DNA from: GCA-2706205 sp964215955
Lineage (GTDB): Bacteria; Bdellovibrionota; Bacteriovoracia; Bacteriovoracales; Bacteriovoracaceae
DNA length: 64,000 nt
Direction of reading: 5' to 3'
Assembly: GCA_964215955.1 (NCBI GenBank)
Contig: CAXPDR010000027.1
Coordinates: 1-64,000 of the forward strand
Shown: piece by piece, positions 1 to 8,130 of the stretch
How positions within the stretch are numbered: position 1 is the first letter of the stretch
How the letters are laid out: each line of letters begins with the position of its first letter
Made by a program: the position numbers and the translations under genes
The notes under the pieces: generated by a model
Database searches by the model: none
The model's input: the letters and a program-made list of their open reading frames with translations, nothing else
What the model was told of the DNA's origin: nothing

Positions 1-2
1 AT

Positions 3-80
3 TATGATTTAGGATACTTTGACGATAAGAGTAGAAAAGTGGAGCCAATTGAGGATCCATTTAGCATGGGAAAAGTGTAA
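3..80 (+). pseudogene. 3' end of an integrase-type transposase gene, cut by the window edge
   Basis: The frame is open from the first bases and ends at TAA 78-80, giving 25 residues that include YDLGYFDDKSRKVEPIEDPF. This resembles, from memory, the C-terminal tail of IS481-like transposases with an rve integrase core. Immediately after it come two similar 20-base direct repeats, as expected for subterminal sites of an IS end. The catalytic part lies outside the window, so whether the gene is intact cannot be told. The family call is recognition by eye and is moderate at best. Confidence 0.5.
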
Positions 81-196
81 ACCATGTCTTCGGTATTAAA
101 TGTAAAGTATGTCTCCGGTACGGACCGCCAAAAGACCCTTCCATAAAAGAAAAAGTTAGGAAACTAGTACCGGATTTTGAATTTAGTGACTGGTAA
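65..196 (+). pseudogene. Possible 3' fragment of a gene interrupted by the IS
   Basis: A frame different from the transposase tail is open from 65 to TAA 194-196. Its last part reads PPKDPSIKEKVRKLVP and then DFEFSDW before the stop, which looks like real protein. It has no plausible start or ribosome site, and its 5' part runs through the IS repeats. The best reading is the tail of a gene into which the IS inserted or which a rearrangement joined to it. Family unknown; chance cannot be excluded at this length. Confidence 0.25.
76..120 (+). repeat. Two direct repeats at a probable IS right end
   Basis: TGTAAACCATGTCTTCGGTA (76-95) and TGTAAAGTATGTCTCCGGTA (101-120) match at 17 of 20 positions with a 25-base period. 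They overlap the stop of the transposase tail. Closely spaced repeats of this kind are commonly transposase-binding sites inside an IS terminus. The outer boundary of the element is probably just to the right of 120. Confidence 0.5.
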
Positions 197-209
197 TAAA
201 ACGTAAAAA

Positions 210-237
210 AAATGGAGGAGAGGATCGGATTTGAACC
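210..237 (-). repeat. Duplicate of the tRNA-Cys 3' end (att-like)
   Basis: These 28 bases are identical to 376-403, which cover the T-loop, 3' acceptor strand, discriminator and encoded CCA of the tRNA-Cys gene. The match stops at the T-stem and nothing like the rest of a tRNA follows, so this is not a second tRNA. A tRNA 3' end repeated in direct orientation is the usual footprint of site-specific integration, here next to IS debris. Only 138 bases separate the two copies. Confidence 0.65.
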
Positions 238-344
238 TTCTGCCTGAGTTAAAAGCTTCCAGAGGAAGGTTTTGACTCTGAGCCTTGAAAGAAGAAAATG
301 ATTTATCGTTTTCGTAGTGAAACGGAGGTGAAAATTTGATCCTG

Positions 345-374
345 AAACAAAAAAATCAAGCAACGCTTGATTTT
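345..374 (-). terminator. Rho-independent terminator of tRNA-Cys
   Basis: A perfect 10-bp stem (352-361 with 365-374, AAAATCAAGC / GCTTGATTTT) has a 3-base loop. Read on the minus strand it is followed by a T-rich tract. It lies immediately downstream of the tRNA 3' end. Confidence 0.8.
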
Positions 375-378
375 GAAA

Positions 379-456
379 TGGAGGAGAGGATCGGATTTGA
401 ACCGACGGCTTTACGGTTTTGCAAACCGTTCCTTTGGACCACTCAGGCACCTCTCC
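379..456 (-). tRNA. tRNA-Cys (anticodon GCA), CCA encoded
   Basis: Read on the minus strand, the acceptor stem GGAGAGG pairs with CCTCTCC over 7 bp. The anticodon stem ACGGT/ACCGT encloses the loop TTGCAAA, so the anticodon is GCA (cysteine). The T-arm has the stem GTCGG/CCGAT around TTCAAAT. The discriminator is U, as expected for tRNA-Cys, and CCA is encoded at 379-381. A terminator follows. The 3' end is duplicated at 210-237. Confidence 0.95.
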
Positions 457-550
457 AATAAAAAAGACTAGGAATTAAGCCGAATCAACCTAAGTAGATA
501 ATTATACTCTTAAAAAATTAGGTCTTTGTCAATCATATTAGCTTTAATTT

Positions 551-585
551 GTAGGTGGGAAAGTTGTTAAAACTTACTCACCTAC
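551..585. other. Inverted repeat downstream of the HU/IHF gene
   Basis: GTAGGTG (551-557) pairs with CACCTAC (579-585), and inner AAGTT/AACTT extends the stem past an asymmetric bulge. It sits just beyond the stop of the HU/IHF gene, where a terminator is expected, but on the minus strand no clean T-run follows. It may be a weak terminator or an mRNA-stabilising hairpin. Confidence 0.45.
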
Positions 586-604
586 AAAATATATATTTGT
601 AAAA

Positions 605-910
605 TTATGCTTCGCGGATTACGTATTTATCTTTACCTTCATCAACCATTTCTTTTAACTCTTTTCCTACTTTAAAAAATGGTACCTTTTTAGGCTCAAC
701 AATAACGACCTTTCCAGTTTTTGGATTTCTTCCTTCATAAGCTTTATAATTTCTATTTGCAAAAGATCCGAATCCTCTAATTTCAATTCTCTCATCATCA
801 TAAAGTGATTGAATCATTGAATCGAAACAAATATTCACTACTTTTTCCGCTTGTTTTGGGCTCAAGTTTGCTTGCTTTTCAATAACAGCAATTAAATCCG
901 CCTTAGTCAT
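605..910 (-). CDS. HU/IHF family DNA-bending protein
   Basis: This 101-residue protein belongs to the bacterial histone-like HU/IHF family, whose dimers bend DNA and support nucoid structure, replication, recombination and transcription. The family signature is visible: RGFGSF at residues 45-50 and, on the DNA-contacting arm, GRNPKTG at 60-66, with the proline that intercalates between bases. The C-terminal extension after FKVGKELKEMV is about ten residues longer than in a minimal HU. The ATG at 910 is chosen because AAGGAG lies seven bases upstream; a start 24 bases further upstream lacks this. The gene appears monocistronic. HU and IHF subunits cannot be told apart from this sequence alone. 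Confidence 0.93.
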   Translation of the reverse strand: MTKADLIAVIEKQANLSPKQAEKVVNICFDSMIQSLYDDERIEIRGFGSFANRNYKAYEGRNPKTGKVVIVEPKKVPFFKVGKELKEMVDEGKDKYVIREA

Positions 911-1135
911 AATCTTCTCCTTGCTATAATGCACACTAAGTTTTTGTTATTTGGTAATCATTTCGGTTTAATTACTTAAAAACATTAGGAGGCAATTATT
1001 ATTGGCGAGAAAATTTCCCCTGGCTTCCTCTTACAACTATAAGCTACTGAAATTGCATATATTCAATCCATTAGAACCAAATCCTACTAAAATAGTTAAA
1101 AGATTAGACTCAAGAGACGATAAGAAATTGATTAT

Positions 1136-2701
1136 ATGAAAACTATTAACCTGCACCTAATATTCATCATCTTAATTTCCATGATAACAATGGGATGTGA
1201 GGATAATATCCCAAGGGATAGACCTACGTTTAATAACTCCTCTATTACAAGTTCATCTGCAACCACAGAGGAAGAAGAAGAAACTGAGGAAGAAACAGAT
1301 GAAACTGTAGTAGAGATGACAAGGCCAGATGGTGCAATTGTCATTCAACCAGGATCATGTGCATGTAATAAAGCCGGTGAAGCCATTAGCGTTGGAAATT
1401 GTAAAGAGTATTGTAGCTCTGTTTCAAACCCACCAGATCCAGATACATTCTATTTTGATGTCCAAGTCACCACTGCAATATCAGAGACCTATCTTCAAGA
1501 TGTAGCAGGTTTCTGCTCTACTCAAACAGGTATTGATCCAGAAGATGAAACAGCTTCATGTTATATCGAGGTTAAAGACCAAAACGGAAATACCTTAGAT
1601 CCAATTGGATTTCAACCTGCTGCAGGTAAAACTAAATTTTCAATCCCTGTTTCCAACTTAGGAAAAGATACGACTTACAGATTATCTATAGTAGAGGCAA
1701 ATACAGGAGCAAGGTCTACTTCAACTCAGTTAAGAATGGATGAAGATATCATTGTTGATAATATTGGTGGTCCACTAGCGCTTATGCCAGTAAACCAGTA
1801 TGCATGTATGTTTAGATCAGGAGAATTTGATCAAAATACTGGAGAGCTTTTTGTCACTGCAGTAAATAGGTTCCACTTCTACTTCACCTCTGAATCAAGA
1901 CCGGAGCCCCTACTTCCCTCAAGTTTACCAAGTGTAAATTGTTACGATATGCAAACATATGGTAACACTCCTATTAATAGTCCTCTTTTAGAGGAAACAA
2001 CCAACTCCTTCACTGTTTGGAATAAAAATGATCCAAGATTTTATCAACTAGATGGATCTGAAGAGCTAAGAGTTCATGAGCTCATAAAACAAGAACTTGA
2101 ACTTCAAGGACAAACAGTCCAAGAAAATATAGTTCTATTTGAAACTTTTCAATGGCCATCTGGAATCAACGATGGAGATGAAAGTATTGGAAGTGATAGC
2201 GAAGCTTCGACCCCAACAACCATTACCAGTGAAGTTGGATTCTATATGACACCTTTTTTAGATACCTCTAATTATAAAGCTTACTGTCCAACTAGATACC
2301 ATTATGAAAGTTCAAATCCATTGTTTAAGGCCATGAAGGAAATTGTTGCCGTAGATACAGAAGGTCTTTACGCTGCCAAACAAGATAACGTTTGTGACTT
2401 TATATTAATCAAAGAGTCACTTTTAAAACAAATATGGTTTTATATTGAAGGTGGTCAACATATTCAACCCACCGAACAAACAGTTGCAGGGAAAAAGGTT
2501 CAATTTTACTGGCCAGCAGATACAAACTCTCCATATATAAAAAAATCTCATCAGCGAGTTTATACTTTAAAAGCCGCAACAGAAATCTCTTGTGGGGATA
2601 ATTCAAATACAAGTTCAGGATCTAATGATGGAAGTGGAAATAGGACGAACTTCCCTACTCACGACAAAAGAATTGCTTGTATACCAAAACTCGTAAACTA
2701 A
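1136..2701 (+). CDS. Large lipoprotein of unknown function
   Basis: This 521-residue protein starts with a hydrophobic signal sequence and a lipobox ending at Cys21 (ITMGC), so it should be lipid-anchored after export. A low-complexity linker of Glu and Thr (about residues 45-57) follows, then a Cys-rich patch (CACNKAGE...NCKEYC, about 73-90) that could form disulfides in the periplasm. The rest looks beta-rich and matches no family I recognise. A second low-complexity stretch (SNTSSGSNDGSG) lies near the C-terminus. The ribosome site is weak. Its end overlaps the convergent neighbour by four bases. Confidence 0.8.
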   Translation: MKTINLHLIFIILISMITMGCEDNIPRDRPTFNNSSITSSSATTEEEEETEEETDETVVEMTRPDGAIVIQPGSCACNKAGEAISVGNCKEYCSSVSNPPDPDTFYFDVQVTTAISETYLQDVAGFCSTQTGIDPEDETASCYIEVKDQNGNTLDPIGFQPAAGKTKFSIPVSNLGKDTTYRLSIVEANTGARSTSTQLRMDEDIIVDNIGGPLALMPVNQYACMFRSGEFDQNTGELFVTAVNRFHFYFTSESRPEPLLPSSLPSVNCYDMQTYGNTPINSPLLEETTNSFTVWNKNDPRFYQLDGSEELRVHELIKQELELQGQTVQENIVLFETFQWPSGINDGDESIGSDSEASTPTTITSEVGFYMTPFLDTSNYKAYCPTRYHYESSNPLFKAMKEIVAVDTEGLYAAKQDNVCDFILIKESLLKQIWFYIEGGQHIQPTEQTVAGKKVQFYWPADTNSPYIKKSHQRVYTLKAATEISCGDNSNTSSGSNDGSGNRTNFPTHDKRIACIPKLVN

Positions 2702-3552
2702 ATGGATCTTGAAATCACATCGACCACAGGAGTTAACTCTTCTGTAAAAATCAAATAAAAAGCAGTAAAATTAGCGACTGACCCAATAATCATAAGTGAA
2801 AACTTAATCATCAATCTTTTGAAAATTCCAGCTTTTGAATTCATAAGGTTTAAACTAAATACCGTGAGAAAAATTATTAGAACACACATGGAAAAATATT
2901 TCATTTTCTTTGGACGATTAACTATAGACAAAAAAGAAGGTAGAGCTTCTTTATCATGACATACTTCTGTAAGGACTTTCAGCACCTTCGGGTTTTGAGA
3001 TAGAAAGTTTCCAAATGCTGTTCCCTGCGTTCTTTCAACAAGACTAGAAGATAAGTCCCGCTTAGTCATACTAGAGAAAGGATTGGTTTTTATCATTTCA
3101 CCTAAGCCTTGCTTTAATTTGTCACTCATAATATTAGTGAAAAAATTCTGGTCTAAATTCCCAGAGTCACCCATCCCTCTTTCTTCTAAAACTTGCTTGG
3201 TTAGTTCTTTTATTTTGGCTGCTTGTTCTGGGCTAAGCTGACTATTGTTTGTATCGACAGCTTCAGAATTTTCATCAACTGTTTCTGGTTGTTCTTCAAT
3301 TTCTTTTTTACGTTTACGAAGGTGTTCAAGAAAAGCATTTTTTTCAGCAGTTTTAAGTTCTTCTAGTGATACAGGGTCCATTTGTTCTATTTCTTTAAAA
3401 CGTTTATCCCTATCAATTGACTCTTTGTATTGATTAGGATCCCCGTACTGTTCGAGGATCCTTTTCTTTGCTTCTTCTTCCTCAGTCGGAAAGTAATCTT
3501 GTCCTAACACATTAAAACTAATCGTTATAATTAGTAAGAAGAAAATTTGCAT
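2698..3552 (-). CDS. Exported membrane protein of unknown function, last gene of the Sec operon
   Basis: This 284-residue protein has an N-terminal signal sequence (about residues 1-17), a long charged segment rich in Glu and Lys (20-130) that should be helical or coiled coil, and two hydrophobic helices near the C-terminus (about 220-238 and 246-268). It follows secF by 11 bases on the same strand, so it is probably co-transcribed with the export genes. No family is recognised. The layout, a periplasmic coiled region anchored by C-terminal helices, would suit an accessory factor of the inner membrane, but only its position suggests a link to export. Conserved co-occurrence with secF in relatives would strengthen this. 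Confidence 0.72.
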   Translation of the reverse strand: MQIFFLLIITISFNVLGQDYFPTEEEEAKKRILEQYGDPNQYKESIDRDKRFKEIEQMDPVSLEELKTAEKNAFLEHLRKRKKEIEEQPETVDENSEAVDTNNSQLSPEQAAKIKELTKQVLEERGMGDSGNLDQNFFTNIMSDKLKQGLGEMIKTNPFSSMTKRDLSSSLVERTQGTAFGNFLSQNPKVLKVLTEVCHDKEALPSFLSIVNRPKKMKYFSMCVLIIFLTVFSLNLMNSKAGIFKRLMIKFSLMIIGSVANFTAFYLIFTEELTPVVDVISRSI

Positions 3553-3563
3553 GTTTTAAAAAC

Positions 3564-4457
3564 CTATTTTTTATCAGCTGTAAGCTTATCTAAAAATAAT
3601 ACTGTTGGTGCAGCCACAAAAATAGATGAATACGTACCGATAATTACACCTAAGCAAATTGCAAAGAAGAAATCTTCAATACCAGCACCACCCATTGCGT
3701 ACATTACACTAGCAACAATAAACGTTGTAATAGATGTTAACACTGTTCTAGTTAAGGTTTCGTTTAAAGCGATGTTGATTTGTGCTCTCAAGCCTTTACC
3801 TGCAGATTTCTCTTCATGTTCCCTAACTCTATCGTACACAACAACAGTATCGTTTACTGAATATCCAATTACCGCAAGAAGTGCACCAACGATTTGTAGT
3901 GAGAACTCTTTATCAGTAAGAACAAAAACACCAATAATAATGAAAACATCATGAATAAGAGCGACAATTGCACCAGGAGAATATTTGTAATCAAATCTTA
4001 GAGCAATATAAATCATAATCATTAAAAGCGCCCAGGCCATAGCTTGGAAACCTGAAATTCTTAGTTGCTCACCTGCTTTAGGTCCTACAATATCAGTCTT
4101 TTCAATTTCTGGGTCCAGATCCTTAAAATTTGTCATAAGCATTTTTGTAATTTTATCAGTAACCGCATTAAGATCTTTCTCTCCTGCATTTACCTTCACA
4201 AGAAACTCAAATTTATCAAGATCACCAATTCTTTGAACGGAGCTTGATTTAAAACCTTCTTTATCGATAGCAGACCTTAAATCAGCTAATTTGATTTCCT
4301 TTTTAAAAAGAACTTGTACTTCAGCTCCCCCTCTAAAATCGACACCGTAATTCAAGCCTTTACTAAAAAACACGGCAATAGAGGCTATAATCATCAGCGC
4401 AGAAAAAATGACGGCCACAGGAAATTTACTTACAAAATTTATATCATATTTTTTCAT
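3564..4457 (-). CDS. secF: Protein translocase subunit SecF
   Basis: SecF pairs with SecD in the inner membrane and uses the proton gradient to pull exported proteins through SecYEG. The 297 residues match the usual SecF length. An N-terminal membrane helix (about 13-33) leads into the SecF signature NYGVDFRGG, then a small periplasmic domain, then five closely spaced hydrophobic helices typical of the RND-like fold. It starts 17 bases after the secD stop. Confidence 0.96.
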   Translation of the reverse strand: MKKYDINFVSKFPVAVIFSALMIIASIAVFFSKGLNYGVDFRGGAEVQVLFKKEIKLADLRSAIDKEGFKSSSVQRIGDLDKFEFLVKVNAGEKDLNAVTDKITKMLMTNFKDLDPEIEKTDIVGPKAGEQLRISGFQAMAWALLMIMIYIALRFDYKYSPGAIVALIHDVFIIIGVFVLTDKEFSLQIVGALLAVIGYSVNDTVVVYDRVREHEEKSAGKGLRAQINIALNETLTRTVLTSITTFIVASVMYAMGGAGIEDFFFAICLGVIIGTYSSIFVAAPTVLFLDKLTADKK

Positions 4458-4474
4458 TTCTTAGTTCCTTCTAA

Positions 4475-6202
4475 TTAAATACTAATTTTCTCACCACGTG
4501 TTTTACCCATGTAAAACTGGAAAGCCATTTTACTTACAAAATAAGCCGTATAAACTGTACAAACGATCCCAATAATCAATGTAACTGCGAAACCTCTGAT
4601 CGGCCCAGTACCAAAGTTTAGAAGCATCATACCAGCTACAGCTGTAGTTAAGTTTGCATCTAAGATCGTCCAAAAAGCTCTAGCAAAACCTGTTTCAACA
4701 GCTTCTCTAATTGGAGTCCCACCTGTAATTTCTTCTTTAATTCTTTCATAAATAATGATGTTCGCGTCGATGGCCATACCAACAGTTAAAGCGATTCCTG
4801 CAATACCAGGAAGTGTTAAAGTTGCCTCTAAACCAACCAAACAAGCTAAAACAAAGATAACATTGGCTACAAGTGACTTAACAGCAATAACTCCAGAGAC
4901 TTTGTAGTAAATAACAATGAATAGTAAGACTAAAAATCCAGCAATTAAACCAGCCTTTTCAGAACGAGCAATTGAATCCGCTCCAAGTGAAGGACCAACG
5001 ATCCTCTGCTCTTGAAATTCAAGTTCAACCGGAAGTGCACCGGCTCTTAAGACTAAAGATAAATCTCTCGCCTCTTTTAAGAGAGTATTATAATCCCCTT
5101 GCCCTAAAGTAATCTGGGCATTACCACCAGCAATTCTTGATTGAATATTTGGGGCAGAGTAAATATTTCCATCAAGAATGATAGCAAGTCTTCTATTAAT
5201 ATTGTTACCAGTAACTTCTTCAAATGCTTTCGCACCAGCGCTCTTAAAAGTTAAAGAAACATATGGTTGATTATTTTCTTGATCAATTCTAACTGTCGCA
5301 TCTTGTAACTGATCTCCAGTAACTTTAGTTTCCGATTCAACAACATATGGTAATAATAAATCAACTTCATTACTGACAGGGTTTAGTGATTTTTCAAATA
5401 CTAAATCATGACCTTTTGGAAGTTCCTTATAAAATTCATTCATTTTAGTTACATAATCAGAAAATCTTTGACCTCTTTTATGCTCAATTCCAGCGGCTTT
5501 AGACTCATCCATTAGCTTCATTAAAGAAGCCGGAACTTGTCCAGGTCCAAAACTAGCTAACTCATCATGTACTAATTTGAACTCTAGTTTTGCTGTTTTA
5601 CCAATAAGCGCTTTTGCTCTTTCAATATCCTTAACCCCAGGAAGTTGAACAACAATTCTATCATTTCCCATTGAAACGATTTCTGGCTCAGTTACACCAA
5701 ACTCATCAATTCTATTTCTAATAACTTCTATTGATTTTTTAACAGAGTTTTCTTCAATTTCATTTCTAAACTCACGACCTAGGGAGTATTTTAATTCAGA
5801 ACCTTCTTCCCCAGTAAGCCTAAGTGCATAAGTAAAATACTTCTTGATTACGGCCTTTGCTTCTTCAACTTGAGCTGGGTTTGAAATAACTATAGAATAC
5901 ATTGGATCAAGCGGATCAAATGCTGAAGGACTTCCAAGAGTTGATTCGTATCCTTCATCAGCTAGAGTAGACTTAACCTTAGTTATGTAGTTCTTAACTT
6001 CATCTCTATAAACTTTTTTAAAGTCTATTCCAAGGACCATGTAAAGACCACCTTGTAAGTCTAGACCTAAATTGATCTTTGACTTAACTGGAAAATTACT
6101 TTTCTCTGGGTCAAAATTAAACATCGTTGGAATAATTGTTACAATTGCAATTCCTATTACAACGAGAAAAAAACTAAAGCGATACCACCAACTGCGATTC
6201 AT
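4475..6202 (-). CDS. secD: Protein translocase subunit SecD
   Basis: SecD is the partner of SecF and drives late steps of Sec-dependent export from the periplasmic side. The 575-residue protein has a first membrane helix near the N-terminus and the signature LGLDLQGGLYMVLGID, followed by a large periplasmic P1 region (about residues 60-390, with VVQLPGV and ATVRID) and five C-terminal helices including AGIALTVGMAIDANIIIYER. The ATG at 6202 is preferred over one 21 bases upstream because AAAGGT precedes it. A gap of about 115 bases separates it from tatA, so a secondary promoter is possible. Confidence 0.96.
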   Translation of the reverse strand: MNRSWWYRFSFFLVVIGIAIVTIIPTMFNFDPEKSNFPVKSKINLGLDLQGGLYMVLGIDFKKVYRDEVKNYITKVKSTLADEGYESTLGSPSAFDPLDPMYSIVISNPAQVEEAKAVIKKYFTYALRLTGEEGSELKYSLGREFRNEIEENSVKKSIEVIRNRIDEFGVTEPEIVSMGNDRIVVQLPGVKDIERAKALIGKTAKLEFKLVHDELASFGPGQVPASLMKLMDESKAAGIEHKRGQRFSDYVTKMNEFYKELPKGHDLVFEKSLNPVSNEVDLLLPYVVESETKVTGDQLQDATVRIDQENNQPYVSLTFKSAGAKAFEEVTGNNINRRLAIILDGNIYSAPNIQSRIAGGNAQITLGQGDYNTLLKEARDLSLVLRAGALPVELEFQEQRIVGPSLGADSIARSEKAGLIAGFLVLLFIVIYYKVSGVIAVKSLVANVIFVLACLVGLEATLTLPGIAGIALTVGMAIDANIIIYERIKEEITGGTPIREAVETGFARAFWTILDANLTTAVAGMMLLNFGTGPIRGFAVTLIIGIVCTVYTAYFVSKMAFQFYMGKTRGEKISI

Positions 6203-6316
6203 TAAACTACCTTTTATTCTCAATATTAATGTTATTAATAAATTGTCTAAAAAATTCTAAACAATTTTAAACATTTGAGCAAACAAGTTTAACAAATTAT
6301 TTTCGTAAATTACCGA

Positions 6317-6643
6317 CTATTCTGGTTTTGTTGGTTCTGTTTTGACTTTTTCTTGAGCCTCTAATTCCTGGTCTTCTAGGGGTTTATTTTGATCGTGCGC
6401 TGGATCATCTGGAAATTGTTCCTCAAAAGGAACTCTACTCTGCACTTGTGGGTTTTGATTTTGGTCTTGGGTATTTGGATCAAGTGGGTTTTGCAAGGTT
6501 TGATTGATTCCACGCATTGCGTTTTGGAACTCTCTCATTCCCTTACCTAGACCTTTAGCAAGTTCTGGTAATTTTTTTGGCCCAATAAAAATTAGTGCAA
6601 CAACCAAAATTACTAAAACTTCACCAATACCTAATCCAAACAT
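6317..6643 (-). CDS. tatA: Sec-independent (Tat) translocase protein TatA/TatE
   Basis: TatA forms the pore-like part of the twin-arginine pathway, which exports folded proteins. This 108-residue protein has the typical short N-terminal membrane helix (GEVLVILVVALIFI), a hinge with GPKKLPEL, and an amphipathic helix AKGLGKGMREFQNAM. A polar, Gln- and Glu-rich tail follows. The start FGLG and the length favour TatA over TatB. It lies 12 bases after yajC and inside the sec operon, so both export routes may be co-expressed. No tatC is present in this window. Confidence 0.92.
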   Translation of the reverse strand: MFGLGIGEVLVILVVALIFIGPKKLPELAKGLGKGMREFQNAMRGINQTLQNPLDPNTQDQNQNPQVQSRVPFEEQFPDDPAHDQNKPLEDQELEAQEKVKTEPTKPE

Positions 6644-6655
6644 ACCCTTTTTCCT

Positions 6656-6994
6656 TTACTTAGTCGGCTGAGGAGTAAATAAGTCTTTAGCCGAACCAGC
6701 AACATGAGACTTAAGAACCTTCATTCTATGACCGTCTTCAACTTCTAATGTAATTACTTTATCAGTAATCCCATATACTTTCCCTATTATACCCGCTTTT
6801 GTGTAAACTTCCTCACCTTTTTGAAGTCCTTCAATATATTTTCTTTCTTCTTCCATTTTCTTTTTTTGTGGTCTTAGCATCAAAAAATAAAAAACAAAAA
6901 AGACAAGTACTAAAGGAACCATACTCATAAGAGGGTTTGGTTGTGCTGGAGCAGCTGCTTGTGCGTATGCGTTAGAAAAAAATAGACTCATCAT
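6656..6994 (-). CDS. yajC: Preprotein translocase subunit YajC
   Basis: YajC is a small inner-membrane protein that associates with SecDF. The 112 residues contain an Ala/Pro-rich N-terminus, a membrane helix (about 22-42), the junction LRPQKKKMEEE and the conserved cytosolic core GEEVYTKAGIIGKV. AGGAG lies upstream of two adjacent ATG codons; either could be used. It sits between tgt and tatA with short spacers, matching the widespread queA-tgt-yajC-secD-secF order. Confidence 0.95.
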   Translation of the reverse strand: MMSLFFSNAYAQAAAPAQPNPLMSMVPLVLVFFVFYFLMLRPQKKKMEEERKYIEGLQKGEEVYTKAGIIGKVYGITDKVITLEVEDGHRMKVLKSHVAGSAKDLFTPQPTK

Positions 6995-7015
6995 TAAATT
7001 ATCTCCTTAAATTTA

Positions 7016-8128
7016 TTATATCCACTGTTCTGATGTATAGTTTTTATAAAATTCTTTATAATATTCGTCAAACTTATCTGCAATGATAGCTTCACGAGCT
7101 TCTTTAACCATTGTGAGATAAAAATGTAGATTGTGAAAGCTAATCAGCTGACCAGCTAAATACTCACCAACATTAAAAAGGTGTCTGATATAAGAACGTG
7201 AATATCTTTTACAAACTTTACATTCACAACTTGGGTCTGGTGGTAAGCCATCATCAATAAATCTTTGCTTTTTAATACTTAGAGGACCATGTTTAGTTAA
7301 AAATTGCCCGTTTCTTGCATTTCTTGTTGGCAACACACAATCAAACATATCAATTCCGGCCCTAATTCCGTTTAAAATATCTAGTGGTTTTCCCACGCCC
7401 ATTAAATATCTTGGTTTATGCTCTGGCATCTTAGGCGTAAAACTATTTAGAAATGAAACCATCTCCTCATTTTTCTCTCCAACACTCAAACCACCAAGAG
7501 CATATCCTGGAAAGTCCAATTCCATTAATCTTTCCATGCATTCTTGTCTTAGATCTTCGTGAAGACCACCTTGGATTATAGAAAAAAGGGATTGATGTTC
7601 TTGTAATTGATAATCTTTACAACGCTTGGCCCACCTTAAGGTTAATTCCATTGATTCTCTCAAACGCTCTTTACTTGCTGGAAGTTTTGGACATTCATCA
7701 AAGATCATTACAATATCAGAACCCAAAGCCTTTTGAATTTCCATGGACTTCTCGGGTGATAACATATGATATGATCCATCAATATGAGACTGAAACTTTA
7801 CACCTTCTTCAGTCACTTTATTTAAATCAGCAAGAGAAAAAACTTGAAAACCACCAGAGTCTGTTAAAATAGGTTTATCCCAAGACATAAACTTATGCAG
7901 CCCCCCCATTTTACCAATCAATTCATGACCTGGTCTCAAATAAAGATGGTAGGTGTTTCCTAAAATAATTTGTGCCTTAATCTCTTCTAGATCTTCTTGC
8001 CAAAGAGACTTTACCGATGCCCTAGTTCCCACTGGCATAAAGATAGGCGTTTGAATCTCACCATGTGCAGTGGTAATAGTTCCTGCTCTAGCTTCACCGG
8101 ATTTTGCTTCTTGCTTATAAATTTCCAT
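7016..8128 (-). CDS. tgt: Queuine tRNA-ribosyltransferase
   Basis: Tgt exchanges guanine at position 34 of GUN-anticodon tRNAs (Asp, Asn, His, Tyr) for the queuosine precursor preQ1. The 370 residues are of normal length. Visible are LTDSGGFQVFSL with the active-site aspartate, the substrate-pocket segment GLSVGE, FDCVLPTRNARNG, and the zinc site CECKVCKRYSRSYIRHL (three Cys and one His). It follows queA by two bases, so the two last steps of queuosine insertion are translationally close. Confidence 0.97.
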   Translation of the reverse strand: MEIYKQEAKSGEARAGTITTAHGEIQTPIFMPVGTRASVKSLWQEDLEEIKAQIILGNTYHLYLRPGHELIGKMGGLHKFMSWDKPILTDSGGFQVFSLADLNKVTEEGVKFQSHIDGSYHMLSPEKSMEIQKALGSDIVMIFDECPKLPASKERLRESMELTLRWAKRCKDYQLQEHQSLFSIIQGGLHEDLRQECMERLMELDFPGYALGGLSVGEKNEEMVSFLNSFTPKMPEHKPRYLMGVGKPLDILNGIRAGIDMFDCVLPTRNARNGQFLTKHGPLSIKKQRFIDDGLPPDPSCECKVCKRYSRSYIRHLFNVGEYLAGQLISFHNLHFYLTMVKEAREAIIADKFDEYYKEFYKNYTSEQWI

Positions 8129-8130
8129 AG

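Noticed and set aside
210..290. Second tRNA gene at the duplicated 3' end
   Set aside because: Only the T-loop and acceptor 3' strand are present; no anticodon arm or matching 5' acceptor strand follows.
61..450. Minus-strand 129-codon ORF across the tRNA region
   Set aside because: It runs through the tRNA-Cys gene, its terminator and the IS repeats, and its composition is not protein-like.
3547..3954. Plus-strand 135-codon ORF inside secF
   Set aside because: Antisense shadow of the SecF membrane helices.
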